From: Rhodococcus sp. (in: high G+C Gram-positive bacteria)
GTDB taxonomy: Bacteria; Actinomycetota; Actinomycetes; Mycobacteriales; Mycobacteriaceae
Direction: 5' to 3'
Assembly (NCBI RefSeq): GCF_023264675.1
Contig: NZ_JAHFVG010000015.1
Coordinates: 62,001-126,000 of the forward strand
DNA: 64,000 nt
Position 1 is the first letter of the stretch; each line of letters begins with the position of its first letter. This document shows, one piece after another, positions 47,262-55,990 of this stretch. Position numbers and translations under genes: made by a program. The notes under the pieces were generated by a model. That model had not been told where the DNA came from, did not search any database, and worked only from the letters and a program-made list of their open reading frames with translations.

Positions 47262-48245
47262 CTACGAATTCTTTTCAGGATTGCCCAGGCTCCACTCGAG
47301 TATCGAAGCAAGCCTTCCATGTTTGCGCGCGACCACCAACCTCGCACCCGCAGGCCCACCGCTGACCGCAACCCCACCCTGACCGCGCCAGTCACCGATC
47401 AGATCGTCGACCAGCCGTAACTGCTTGTCCGACAACGCTTTGACACCTCCAGCCAACATCCACAGGCGCAGTATGCGTCGCCGAACGGCAGGCTCGACGC
47501 CGGTGAGCGTGGTCACGTCCAACTCGTCGTCGACCCGTGCCGTGCTCAACAGCGCGGCGGCATCGGCGTCGAGAACAGCAGTGTCCTCACGTACCTGGGC
47601 TGCGGTTCGAGCCAGTGCCTGCGCGACGCCACCGCCGAGCACGTCCTCGAGCAAGGGCAGTACCTCGTGACGAAGACGTACACGGGTGAACGCGGGATCG
47701 CTGTTCTGTGGATCCTCGAACGGTTCGATTCCCAATTCGCGACACGCCTGCCTCGTCACCGATCTACGGACCGCAAGCAGCGGCCGTCCCCACGGTGCAT
47801 CCCACGCCGCCATTCCGGCGATCGACCGCGGTCCCGACCCACGCGAGAGACCGAGGAGGACCGTTTCGGCCTGGTCGTCGAGCGTGTGAGCGACGAGTAC
47901 CGCGGCATCGCCTCGGGCCGCGTCGAGGGCGGCGTACCGGGCGCGGCGCGCGGCTGCCTCCATCCCCCCTACCGATCCGACCGCAACAGCAAGCACCCTC
48001 GTGCGAGCGCATCCAAGGCCGATCGCGTGCTCGGCAGCCGCCGACGCCACCGCCGCCGAGCCTGCCTGCAACCCGTGGTCGACGACGAGCGCCTCCACGT
48101 CGGTCGTCTCGGCGGCGACCGCTGCCGTCAGGGCAAGCGAGTCGGCGCCCCCCGACAATGCGACCGCCACCGGTCCCGGATGAGAGGCCAACCATCCGCG
48201 GACGGCTCGACGAACCTCGGCAATCGCGGGCAGCTCCGGGAGCAT
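47262..48245 (-). CDS. tilS: tRNA(Ile)-lysidine synthetase
   Basis: 327 aa. Modifies the wobble C of tRNA-Ile(CAU) to lysidine. The PP-loop is VAVALSGGADSLAL, followed by VDHGLQAGS and HTLDDQAETVLLGLSRGSG, all diagnostic. ATG 48245 overlaps the upstream TGA by one base; GTG 48248 is an alternative. Confidence 0.95.
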   Translation of the reverse strand: MLPELPAIAEVRRAVRGWLASHPGPVAVALSGGADSLALTAAVAAETTDVEALVVDHGLQAGSAAVASAAAEHAIGLGCARTRVLAVAVGSVGGMEAAARRARYAALDAARGDAAVLVAHTLDDQAETVLLGLSRGSGPRSIAGMAAWDAPWGRPLLAVRRSVTRQACRELGIEPFEDPQNSDPAFTRVRLRHEVLPLLEDVLGGGVAQALARTAAQVREDTAVLDADAAALLSTARVDDELDVTTLTGVEPAVRRRILRLWMLAGGVKALSDKQLRLVDDLIGDWRGQGGVAVSGGPAGARLVVARKHGRLASILEWSLGNPEKNS

Positions 48246-49306
48246 CACCCCAGAACGCGCGCGATCCACCGGTCCGGATTCTCGATCTCGTCGAGCAGCG
48301 GCAAGGTGTCCGCGTCGGTCCAGACGGTGTTGAACCGCTCCATGCCGACGACACCGACGACGTGATCGACGAATGCCTTGCCCCGCACGTACTGGGCCAT
48401 CTTCGCGTCCATTCCGAGCAGCGCTCTGATCACTCGCTGCAGCGGGTTCTGCTTACGACGACGTCTGCTGTCGAATGCAGTGCGGATCTGGGCGACCGAG
48501 GGGACGACGGCTGGTCCGACGGCATCCATGACGTGGTCGGCGTGCCCCTCAAGCAACGTCCCGAGCACGAGCAGTCGATCGATTGCCTCACGCTGCGGCG
48601 GAGGTTGTGTCGCTCGCAGCAGTCCGACGACACCCGCGTCCTCCGCCTTGGTGGATTCCTTGCGGTTCTTGAGCGCCGTCGTCAGCCTCGTCGCGAACTC
48701 GCTCATTGGCTCGTCGACACCGTCGGAGAGGACCGCCACCGAACTGCGCATGTATTCACCGAGCCACGGCGCGGACGAGAACTGGACCCGGTGCGTCACC
48801 TCGTGCAGGCACACCCACAGCCTGAAGTCGCTCGGGTTCACCTTCAGCGCGCGCTCGACGGCGATGATGTTCGGCGTCACGAGCAACAACGTTCCGTGTT
48901 CGCCGGTGAACGGGTCGTACTGCCCGAGGATGGCGCTGCTCAGGAATGCGAGCATCGCCCCTGCCTGCAGCCCTGCAGGCTTGCCGCCGAGAAGCCCCGA
49001 CGGTTGTCCGGCGTCGTCCTCGCCGGTCAGGTGCTTCATCGACGCGGCCGCAGCCTTGATCCAGCCCGCGCGATCCACGACCTGGGCGTCGGGCACCGGA
49101 AGACCGTCGGCGAGACCGGTCGTCTCGCGGACCGGGCCCTCGGCGCGAATGGACGCCGCCGACAACTCTGCGATCGCAGCCTCGGCGGTATACCTCGACG
49201 TCGACGGCTCTCGGGGAGCGAGCTTCGCTCCGGTCTTGGATGCGAGTGCCCAGTCGACAGCTGCTCCCAGGCCGCTCGACTCTTTCGTTTCAGCGTTCTC
49301 GGTCAT
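48245..49306 (-). CDS. Zinc-dependent metalloprotease-like protein (DUF2342 family)
   Basis: 353 aa. The zincin motif HEVTH (LWVCLHEVTHRVQF) and a downstream Glu region (TLLEGHADHVMDAVG) match the DUF2342/F420-associated metalloprotease family found beside tilS and dacB in mycobacteria (Rv3626c position). Substrate is unknown. ATG 49306 overlaps the dacB stop by four bases. Confidence 0.88.
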   Translation of the reverse strand: MTENAETKESSGLGAAVDWALASKTGAKLAPREPSTSRYTAEAAIAELSAASIRAEGPVRETTGLADGLPVPDAQVVDRAGWIKAAAASMKHLTGEDDAGQPSGLLGGKPAGLQAGAMLAFLSSAILGQYDPFTGEHGTLLLVTPNIIAVERALKVNPSDFRLWVCLHEVTHRVQFSSAPWLGEYMRSSVAVLSDGVDEPMSEFATRLTTALKNRKESTKAEDAGVVGLLRATQPPPQREAIDRLLVLGTLLEGHADHVMDAVGPAVVPSVAQIRTAFDSRRRRKQNPLQRVIRALLGMDAKMAQYVRGKAFVDHVVGVVGMERFNTVWTDADTLPLLDEIENPDRWIARVLG

Positions 49307-50709
49307 CTGCAACCACACAATCTGAGTGTCGAAGCCAGCGCATCCAATGCGGGTCTGCTGACTTCGGGTGGCCGATCGTTGGACATCAGGGCGAACGTGA
49401 GGGCGCGGCCGTCGACATCGACGACGTATCCGACGAGAGCGCTGGCGGTGGACAGTGTGCCCGTCTTCGCCCGAACCCAGCCGGCGCCGACGCGGTCGTT
49501 GCTGGCATAGCGATCGGACAAGGTGCCGGTGGAACCTGCAACCGGCAAGTAGTCGAGCATCGGCCGTAGCTCCGGATGCTGCGAACTCGTGGCCGACGTG
49601 AGGACGGCGTCGAGCAGCCTGGCCGGAATCACGTCGTCGACGGACAACCCGCTCGTATCGTGCAGTTTCATTCCGTTCAAGTCGTACCCGGCGGCGAACA
49701 GTGTCTGCCCCAACGCGTCGACCGCGCCGGTGAACGAGGCCGCCGTGTTCGCGTTGATCGCGATTTCCCGGCCGATGGCCTCGGCGAGCACGTTGTCCGA
49801 ACGACCCATCATCTGGCCGAGGCGATCACGTAGCGGCGCGGATTGCACGCTGGCAACCTGGTCGGCGCCGGACGGTGCCGTTCCGATCGACACTCGTGCC
49901 GGGTCGATCCCCAGCCCTCGCGCCAGAGCGCGCCCGGCGTCGAGTGCAGGCTCGGCGCTGCGCGGAGACTCGTCTTCCAGAGGATCCGAGCGGCCACCGT
50001 CGATCATGATCGGTTCCATCGGAGTGATGTAACCGGCCGCGACGTCGGGGTCGAACCAACCCTGGGCCATCGTCGGACCGCTGTAGATGGAGGTGTCGAC
50101 GACGATTCGGTCGACGGGAACACCCGCCTTGGAAATCTGCTCCACCATGTCGTCGATACGTGCCGAGCCCGAGTAGAAGCTGGGGGTCCCGGTCGGCTGC
50201 GCCGTGATCGTCGGATCGCCTGCTGCGACGATGACGATCTCGCCGTCGGCCTGGCCTTTCACTACACGGGTGGTGATGCGATGCTCGGGTGACAGCGCAA
50301 GCATCGCCGCCGAGGCCGTGAGAACCTTCGTGGTCGACGCCGGAGTCATCGGAGTGTCGGGGGAAGAAGACCACAGCACCTGTCCCGTGACGGCGTCGGC
50401 GACGGACCCGGTGAACGATCCGAGGTCGGCCGCAGCGGCGAGAGGCGCCAACGCGGCGGCCAGTCCCCCGGTGGTCGGCGCGGGAGCAGTGTCGGGTACT
50501 GCCGCGATGGCGGGATCGGGAATCACCGGTGCCGGTTCGGGGCCCGTCGGTGTCGGGGCCCCGCTCGTCACGTTCTGCGGGACGATCGCTGCGACGGCGG
50601 TACCGGCGGCAGCGAGAAGCGCCACCGCTGCCACGACGAGCAGAATTCGGGTCCTACGCCGCTTTCGACGACCGGTCGGACCGAGAATTCGCTTGGTCAA
50701 ACCCGCCAA
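49303..50709 (-). CDS. dacB: D-alanyl-D-alanine carboxypeptidase/endopeptidase (PBP4-type)
   Basis: 468 aa. An N-terminal membrane or signal helix (about 21-43) and Pro/Ala linker lead to the penicillin-binding domain. Active-site motifs are STTK (PASTTKVLT), SDN (GRSDNVLAE) and KTG (RAKTGTLSTA). Trims peptidoglycan peptides outside the membrane. The start codon is TTG 50709 with GGAGG four bases upstream. Divergent from ppa. Confidence 0.93.
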   Translation of the reverse strand: MAGLTKRILGPTGRRKRRRTRILLVVAAVALLAAAGTAVAAIVPQNVTSGAPTPTGPEPAPVIPDPAIAAVPDTAPAPTTGGLAAALAPLAAAADLGSFTGSVADAVTGQVLWSSSPDTPMTPASTTKVLTASAAMLALSPEHRITTRVVKGQADGEIVIVAAGDPTITAQPTGTPSFYSGSARIDDMVEQISKAGVPVDRIVVDTSIYSGPTMAQGWFDPDVAAGYITPMEPIMIDGGRSDPLEDESPRSAEPALDAGRALARGLGIDPARVSIGTAPSGADQVASVQSAPLRDRLGQMMGRSDNVLAEAIGREIAINANTAASFTGAVDALGQTLFAAGYDLNGMKLHDTSGLSVDDVIPARLLDAVLTSATSSQHPELRPMLDYLPVAGSTGTLSDRYASNDRVGAGWVRAKTGTLSTASALVGYVVDVDGRALTFALMSNDRPPEVSRPALDALASTLRLCGCR

Positions 50710-50867
50710 CGTTCCTCCATCGATGTCTGTCCTGATTCACGGCTGTCGCCGACAGCTGCCCGACGCCAGCATCTCCAACAGTATCCCCGGGTCCGGTACG
50801 CTTGCGCCGCCACCATCGTGCGTCACAGACGAGACGCATTCGAGAAGAAGAAGAGCGAGGTCTGCAC

Positions 50868-51359
50868 GTGCCGTTCGACGTCACCATCGAGATCCCCAAG
50901 GGTCAGCGCAACAAGTACGAGGTCGACCACAAGACCGGTCGTGTCCGCCTCGACCGCTACCTGTACACCGCGATGGGTTACCCGGCCGACTACGGCTTCA
51001 TCGAAGACACCCTCGGCGAGGACGGCGATCCGCTGGACGCATTCGTTCTGCTCCCGGAATCGGTCTTCCCCGGCGTCGTCGTCGAGGCTCGTCCGGTCGC
51101 GATGTTCAAGATGGTCGACGAAGCAGGCGGCGACGACAAGGTGCTGTGCGTGCCCGCAGGCGACCCGCGTTGGGACCACATTCAGGACCTGTCGGACGTG
51201 TCCACTTTCGAGTTGGATGCCATCAAGCATTTCTTCGTTCATTACAAGGATCTCGAGCCCAACAAGCACGTCACGGCAGCCGACTGGGTGGGGCGCGCGG
51301 AGGCAGAAGCCGAAATCGCTGCATCGTTCAAGCGTTTGGCGGACAATCCGGAGCACTGA
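50868..51359 (+). CDS. ppa: Inorganic pyrophosphatase
   Basis: 163 aa, family I enzyme. [42 protein letters not shown] (read in parts) and the metal-binding Asp cluster are intact. GTG 50868 gives the standard start after GAGCGAGG. Divergent from dacB, as in mycobacteria. Confidence 0.96.
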   Translation: MPFDVTIEIPKGQRNKYEVDHKTGRVRLDRYLYTAMGYPADYGFIEDTLGEDGDPLDAFVLLPESVFPGVVVEARPVAMFKMVDEAGGDDKVLCVPAGDPRWDHIQDLSDVSTFELDAIKHFFVHYKDLEPNKHVTAADWVGRAEAEAEIAASFKRLADNPEH

Positions 51360-51433
51360 GAAGTTTCGAGCAACTTCTCGCACGCTAGAAAAGCAAGCAC
51401 GGTAAACGAACGAAGTACCAGGTGGGGAGAACC

Positions 51434-51883
51434 ATGACCGACAGCAATTCGACGGGCGAGCGGCGCAATTCCGAGTCGCGAGCCATTTCCGATCCGGCAC
51501 AGTTCCCTGACTTACCCGTCACCGTGGTGCTGGACCGGATTCCGGTGCCGATTCTCGCTGTCGATCCCAGTGGTGGCATCGTTTTCGCCAACGAGGCCTT
51601 CGACGAACTGTTCGGCACGGACCGTTCCGAGCGGGCAGATTTCCATCTGCACGACATCTTCCCCGATCAGGCACCGGAGGGCGTCAACGTCGCCGACATG
51701 TTCCTGACGACGGTCGCTACCCGTGCAGATTCACTGTGGCGGATGACGGACAAGACCGGCGACGTCGTCCAGGTGCGCGCCAGCAAGTCGATCCTTCGCC
51801 GCGCCGAGGACGACCTGGTCCTGGTAGCGCTGGAGGACTTCACGGACCAGTTGTGGAACGACCCCAAGAGCGCTCTGCGCTGA
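51434..51883 (+). CDS. Small PAS-domain protein
   Basis: 149 aa. A single PAS-like domain (about 30-140): IPVPILAVDPSGGIVFANEAFDELFG and a C-terminal strand DLVLVALEDFTDQ. No output domain. ATG 51434 has GGGGAG five bases upstream. It is convergent with a GGDEF gene, and may be a stand-alone sensor for a partner protein; unproven. Confidence 0.8.
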   Translation: MTDSNSTGERRNSESRAISDPAQFPDLPVTVVLDRIPVPILAVDPSGGIVFANEAFDELFGTDRSERADFHLHDIFPDQAPEGVNVADMFLTTVATRADSLWRMTDKTGDVVQVRASKSILRRAEDDLVLVALEDFTDQLWNDPKSALR

Positions 51884-51910
51884 TCGAATCCGGATGTGAC
51901 CGGTTCGATC
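51882..51910. terminator. Hairpin between convergent PAS and GGDEF genes
   Basis: GATCGAATCCGG (51882-51893) pairs with CCGGTTCGATC (51900-51910) with one bulged base and a six-base loop. The right arm is then repeated directly (TGACCGGTTCGATC twice). It starts inside the PAS stop codon. Confidence 0.55.
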
Positions 51911-51941
51911 ATGACCGGTTCGATCTTGACCAGGGCGGGAA

Positions 51942-53051
51942 TCAGTCGCTGAATATTCTCGACTGATTTCCGCCCGATCTTTTGGCCTCGTACATCGCGG
52001 TGTCGGCCTTGAGCAACACCGTGTGCACCATTTCCGCGGCATCCTCGGTGTTCATCTGTCGCCATCGCTCGACGGGAAGCACGGCGGCTCCGACACTTCC
52101 GGTCACGGAAATTCTGTCGGCCTTCTCGTAGATCGATGCCGAGATTCGCTCGGCCATCGATTCCACGAAGGTGGATCCAGCGAATTCCGGATCAGCGGTC
52201 GAGTCCGCATTCGGGTCGACGACGGCCAACGTGAACTCCTCACCCCCGGTCCGAGCCACACACGAGCCGGCGGGGACGGCACCGGACAGACGTTCCGCCG
52301 TCGACCGCAGCACGGAGTCGCCCGCTGCGTGGCCACACGTGTCGTTCACGGACTTGAATCTGTCGAGATCGACGACGAACACCGCGACGGCCTCCCCGGG
52401 GTTCGATTCCGTCAACAGTCGATCGACGCGCGTCTCGAAGCCTCGACGGTTCAGCAAGCCCGTCAGCGAATCAGTGTTGGCAAGGTCGAGCTGCGCCTTG
52501 ATCACCGCACGGAACGCGATGACCGAGTTGACGACAACGAGCCCGACGAGGGCCTGCGCCGTGACCGACAGGGCGTCGTGCTCACCCTCGACATACGTCG
52601 CGACAGCAAGAATCACGATGACCGCGCTGACAAATATCGAGTGGGCCCGCAGCACGGACCGTCGCGAGAAGTAAGAGATGTAGATGCCGATCACGGCGAA
52701 CAGAACGGTCGCATGAAGCGCGAGGCCGCGATCGACGAAGGTGAACAGCACCATCGCCACACCGATGTCGGCATAGAACACGAACCATCCAGGCATCCGA
52801 ATGACGTCGCGACCGCGGATCCACCACCACGCACCCACCGGCAATGTCGACAACAGCACGACCGTGCAGAGAATCTTCCTGGCGGGCGATGCCGGACCCT
52901 CGTTGGAGAACATGATCACGGCACCGATCACCGCGAAGATCGGAACCAGGACAGCAATTCCGAAGCCGACTCGTCGCTCCAGCCGCTCCGCCGGATTCTG
53001 GGCCATCCGCCGCCGCAGAGTCTGCGGAATCCATCCCGCCTTCCCCAGCAC
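51942..53051 (-). CDS. Membrane GGDEF diguanylate cyclase
   Basis: About 369 aa. Six hydrophobic segments (about 30-195) are followed by a GGDEF domain whose signature is intact as ARTGGEEFTLAV; no RxxD inhibitory site is seen. GTG 53051 is chosen for the AGAGAGG seven bases upstream and because longer readings overlap marR; ATG 53006 is the alternative. Third cyclase-type gene of the window. It lies 26 bp downstream of marR and may share its transcript. Confidence 0.85.
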   Translation of the reverse strand: MLGKAGWIPQTLRRRMAQNPAERLERRVGFGIAVLVPIFAVIGAVIMFSNEGPASPARKILCTVVLLSTLPVGAWWWIRGRDVIRMPGWFVFYADIGVAMVLFTFVDRGLALHATVLFAVIGIYISYFSRRSVLRAHSIFVSAVIVILAVATYVEGEHDALSVTAQALVGLVVVNSVIAFRAVIKAQLDLANTDSLTGLLNRRGFETRVDRLLTESNPGEAVAVFVVDLDRFKSVNDTCGHAAGDSVLRSTAERLSGAVPAGSCVARTGGEEFTLAVVDPNADSTADPEFAGSTFVESMAERISASIYEKADRISVTGSVGAAVLPVERWRQMNTEDAAEMVHTVLLKADTAMYEAKRSGGNQSRIFSD

Positions 53052-53077
53052 ACGCCCACCTCTCTTGCGGGTCGAGA

Positions 53078-53527
53078 TCACCCCGGTTGACCCGGTCGCA
53101 CCCGTTCGTAGTCGGTCAGGAACCTCTCCAGCAAGTCGACCAACGCGCCGCGATCGTCGCTCGACCAATCCTCGATCACCAGCCCCAGGCTGGCAGTCCG
53201 CCTGCTCTGCATCCGATCGGCCACTCGGCGGCCCGATTCGGTGACAGCCAGAACGAACGCTCGGCCGTCCGTCTCGTCGCGAATTCGCTCGACATGGCCG
53301 TGTTCGACGAGTTGGGCCACCTGTCGGCTGACCGTCGACGGATCCGAATTCACTATGGTAGCCAACTCGCTCGAGCGCATCGGGCCGTCGCGCAACAGCC
53401 TGAACAGGCACACGAACGCCGCGCCGTCGACTCCCCCCGACTCGGCCGACAACTGCGCCAGCTTTCGCTCGCGAATCCGCTGGAGCCGAACCAGCTGGGT
53501 ACCGAGTTGCTCGGCGTGATCGACCAT
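53078..53527 (-). CDS. MarR-family transcriptional regulator
   Basis: 149 aa. A winged helix-turn-helix is seen in RSSELATIVNSDPSTVSRQVAQLVEHGHVER (read in parts), with the wing RDETDGRAFVLAVTESGRR. ATG 53527 overlaps the crotonase stop by one base, so the two genes are coupled. Ligand unknown; autoregulation of this operon is likely. Confidence 0.9.
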   Translation of the reverse strand: MVDHAEQLGTQLVRLQRIRERKLAQLSAESGGVDGAAFVCLFRLLRDGPMRSSELATIVNSDPSTVSRQVAQLVEHGHVERIRDETDGRAFVLAVTESGRRVADRMQSRRTASLGLVIEDWSSDDRGALVDLLERFLTDYERVRPGQPG

Positions 53528-54354
53528 CAGCTGCCGCTGAAGTGTGCCGGACGCTTCTCGAAGACAGAGGTGATCGCCTCGGTCAGGTCGTTCGATGCGA
53601 GAAATGCTGCGTTCCACGCTGCGACGTAGCGAAGGCTGTCGGCCACCGCCGCCGAGCGGGAGTGGTCGAGAACTGTCTTGATGCCGTGCACGACGAGCGG
53701 CGGGTTCGCCGCGATCTCGGCGGCCGTCGCGCGGGCGGCGGCCAGCACGGCGTCGTGGTCGGCGAACACGTCGTTCACGAGACCGATCTTCTCGGCGCGC
53801 TGCGCGTCGATGTCCTTACCGGTCAACGCGAGCTCGCGGAGGTGTCCGTCGCCGATGATCGCGGGGAGCCGAGCCAACGAGCCCATATCGGCCACGATCG
53901 CGACCTTCACTTCGCGAATACTGAACTTGGCATCGCTGCTCGCATACCGGATGTCGGCGGAACTGATGATGTCGAGACCGCCGCCGATGCACCATCCGTG
54001 CACCGCCGCGACCACAGGCTTACGGCACTCGGCGACGGCGTTGCCCGCCAGCTGCATCCTCTTGATCGTGTCGTGGAAGACGGCGCGGGGACCGGCCAGC
54101 GCCTTGTCGGCCATGAGGGGTGCGAACTCGCCGCCCATCGCCGCGAGGTCGAGACCGTAGGTGAAGTTCTTGCCCGACCCGGACAGCACGATCGCGCGGA
54201 CCTCGGGATCGGCGTCGAGCTGCGCAAACAACCGCGGACATTCGGACCAGAAATCGGGTCCCATGGCATTGCCCTTGCCAGGGCCGAGGAGTACGACCTC
54301 GGCGACAGCGTCGGAAATCTCGACCGAGAATGCGTTCCAATTGCGTTCCGTCAT
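53527..54354 (-). CDS. Enoyl-CoA hydratase/isomerase (crotonase) family protein
   Basis: 275 aa. Oxyanion-hole segments SGSGKNFTYGLDL and GWCIGGGLDIIS are intact. The catalytic region IVADMGSLARLPAIIG follows the dienoyl-CoA isomerase pattern (Asp before MG-LxRLP), so a delta3,5-delta2,4-dienoyl-CoA isomerase-type reaction is the best guess. ATG 54354 is the first good start. Coupled to marR. Confidence 0.88.
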   Translation of the reverse strand: MTERNWNAFSVEISDAVAEVVLLGPGKGNAMGPDFWSECPRLFAQLDADPEVRAIVLSGSGKNFTYGLDLAAMGGEFAPLMADKALAGPRAVFHDTIKRMQLAGNAVAECRKPVVAAVHGWCIGGGLDIISSADIRYASSDAKFSIREVKVAIVADMGSLARLPAIIGDGHLRELALTGKDIDAQRAEKIGLVNDVFADHDAVLAAARATAAEIAANPPLVVHGIKTVLDHSRSAAVADSLRYVAAWNAAFLASNDLTEAITSVFEKRPAHFSGS

Positions 54355-54423
54355 GCAGCCGAGCGTAACCAATGCCTCACCCCGTCAGCTCCGACTCTCG
54401 CGTCGAGTGCATCGGGACCCATT

Positions 54424-54440
54424 TGTTACGCCGCGTAACA
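54424..54440. promoter_or_regulatory. Palindromic operator candidate
   Basis: TGTTACG-CCG-CGTAACA, with perfect 7-bp arms, lies between the divergent crotonase (ATG 54354) and the OHCU-decarboxylase-like gene (ATG 54502). It is placed to control either, for example by the MarR regulator. Confidence 0.5.
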
Positions 54441-54501
54441 CCTGGGCTAATACCCTGCTGTGCCCTGGAATTCGAGCCCGACGACGCCCATGATTTGACC
54501 C

Positions 54502-55002
54502 ATGATGATGCATCAGGGGCTCGGGTTGGAGACGTTCAACGACCTGCCGCGCAGCAAGGCGGTGCATGCACTGTACGAGTGCTGCTGCTCGTTCACCTGG
54601 GCATCACGGGTAGCCGATGCTCGTCCGTTCCGTTCGTATGCCGAGATGTTCGCCCGAGCCGATGCCGAGCTCGAAGAACTGTCGGACTCCGATCTCGATC
54701 ATCTCGTCTCCACTCACCGGCCGGTCGGAAAGACGTGCGCCGGAATGGACGCCGCTACCCAAAGTGTCTTCATCGACGCCTGCCGGATGTACATCGAGCG
54801 ATTCGGCTACGGATACATCGTCTGTTCCGCCGCGTTGGCGAACAAGGGCGACGATCCGCGCGAGGTGCTCATCGACCTGGGGCACCGATTGGACAACAGT
54901 CACGACACCGAACGCAAGGTCATGCGCGACGAACTGGCCAAGGTGAATCGAACGCGAATCGAGCGTGTGCTCGGTCCCGAGGACGGCTGGCCCGAGTACT
55001 GA
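54502..55002 (+). CDS. OHCU decarboxylase-like protein
   Basis: 166 aa. The fold of 2-oxo-4-hydroxy-4-carboxy-5-ureidoimidazoline decarboxylase is suggested by FNDLPRSKAVHALYECC at the start, the central THRPVGK (family HPxIG, catalytic His) and FGYGYIVC, and the C-terminal ERKVMRDELAKVNRTRIERVL. The His is followed by Arg-Pro rather than Pro-x. It would finish allantoin formation from urate. Allantoicase at 57001 supports a purine role. Start could be any of three consecutive ATGs. Confidence 0.75.
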   Translation: MMMHQGLGLETFNDLPRSKAVHALYECCCSFTWASRVADARPFRSYAEMFARADAELEELSDSDLDHLVSTHRPVGKTCAGMDAATQSVFIDACRMYIERFGYGYIVCSAALANKGDDPREVLIDLGHRLDNSHDTERKVMRDELAKVNRTRIERVLGPEDGWPEY

Positions 55003-55042
55003 CGCAGCCGGCCGGACACATCATTCGGGCCGAAGGGTATTG

Positions 55043-55264
55043 CTAGAACAGCCCGATGATTCTGCCGATCAATCCGGCCACGACGATGACGACGACGAGG
55101 CCGATCAGGCCGAGGAAGACGACGGGTAGTGCCAGCCCGCGCTGCGGGGGTTCGTGTTGAGGCCCACTCACGCCGGTTTCCGCCGGTGGGGTGTCCCCCG
55201 GCTGGACGCCGCCGCCGTTTTCGAGGCCGGGGGTGTCGTTCGGTTCGGGGTTTTGAGCGGTCAT
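55043..55264 (-). CDS. Small single-pass membrane protein (DUF6480-like)
   Basis: 73 aa. A Pro/Gly/Glu-rich N-terminus (NPEPNDTPGLENGGGVQPGD) is followed by one transmembrane helix (about 45-70) ending at the C-terminus. The DTPGLE...GDTPPAE pattern is typical of the actinobacterial DUF6480 family. Function unknown. Confidence 0.75.
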   Translation of the reverse strand: MTAQNPEPNDTPGLENGGGVQPGDTPPAETGVSGPQHEPPQRGLALPVVFLGLIGLVVVIVVAGLIGRIIGLF

Positions 55265-55292
55265 CGTGGGTAGTTACCCGCTCGGGTCGGAC

Positions 55293-55931
55293 TCAATCTC
55301 GCTCGGCCGCTCGTGCCAGCGCACCCGCGAGAAGTTCGGCGACCGCGTCGCCGATGAATTCCTCGTCGATCTCCTCCGGATCGACCGAATGCTCGACGGC
55401 CAATCCCGAGATCAGCGCCAGCAACGACGTGGCGACCCGGCGCGCGTCGAGCCCGTCGCGCACTCCCCAGTCTGCGGCCCGCTGTGAGATCAATGTCGCG
55501 AGTTCATCGCGGAGGCGGCGTCGCTCACGTCGGTAGTCGAGTGCCAGTTTCGGGTCTCGGCCGGCTTGTATGCCGAACTCGATCACCAACAGTGGCCAGC
55601 GCGGCTCGGCGACCACCCACGTCGCGATCGCCCCGCCGCCCTTTCCCGCAGCATCACCAGGCCCGAGGCCGGACACGGTCTCGATCACCCGGCTCGCGAG
55701 TTCCATCGACCTTCGGGACAGCAGTTCGGCGAACAGCGCCTGCTTGGATTCGAAGTTGGAGTACACGGCCCCCTTGGTGAAGCCTGCCCTCGACGCGATG
55801 TCCTGAAGCTTTGCCGCCGTGAATCCGTTTTCGGTGAACTCCTCGGCGGCGGCGTCGAGCAACCTTTCGCGCACGTTCTCGCGCCCTGGCCGCTGTGTCG
55901 GCGACCACGATCCTTGACCCTGGGTACTCAC
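55293..55931 (-). CDS. TetR-family regulator
   Basis: 212 aa. The HTH is ERLLDAAAEEFTENGFTAAK then LQDIASRAGFTKGAVYSNFESK. The C-terminal ligand domain resembles TetR_C drug-type regulators. GTG 55931 is the likely start. It is divergent from a membrane protein gene, with two dyads in the 59-bp gap that probably bind it. Confidence 0.9.
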   Translation of the reverse strand: MSTQGQGSWSPTQRPGRENVRERLLDAAAEEFTENGFTAAKLQDIASRAGFTKGAVYSNFESKQALFAELLSRRSMELASRVIETVSGLGPGDAAGKGGGAIATWVVAEPRWPLLVIEFGIQAGRDPKLALDYRRERRRLRDELATLISQRAADWGVRDGLDARRVATSLLALISGLAVEHSVDPEEIDEEFIGDAVAELLAGALARAAERD

Positions 55932-55932
55932 G

Positions 55933-55962
55933 ATACCTAGAGTATTGAATACCCGCGGTATT
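55933..55962. promoter_or_regulatory. TetR operator candidates
   Basis: ATAC-CTAGA-GTAT (55933-55945) and AATACC-CGC-GGTATT (55948-55962) are adjacent dyads between the divergent tetR and membrane protein genes. GTATTGA is also directly repeated (55942 and 55958). Confidence 0.6.
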
Positions 55963-55990
55963 GACAATCGATCCACCTGGAGGAGTTCGC

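Noticed and set aside
53052..53411. N-terminal extension of the GGDEF protein at 51942
   Set aside because: It would overlap most of the marR gene out of frame and is Arg/Gly-rich; the GTG at 53051 has a ribosome site.
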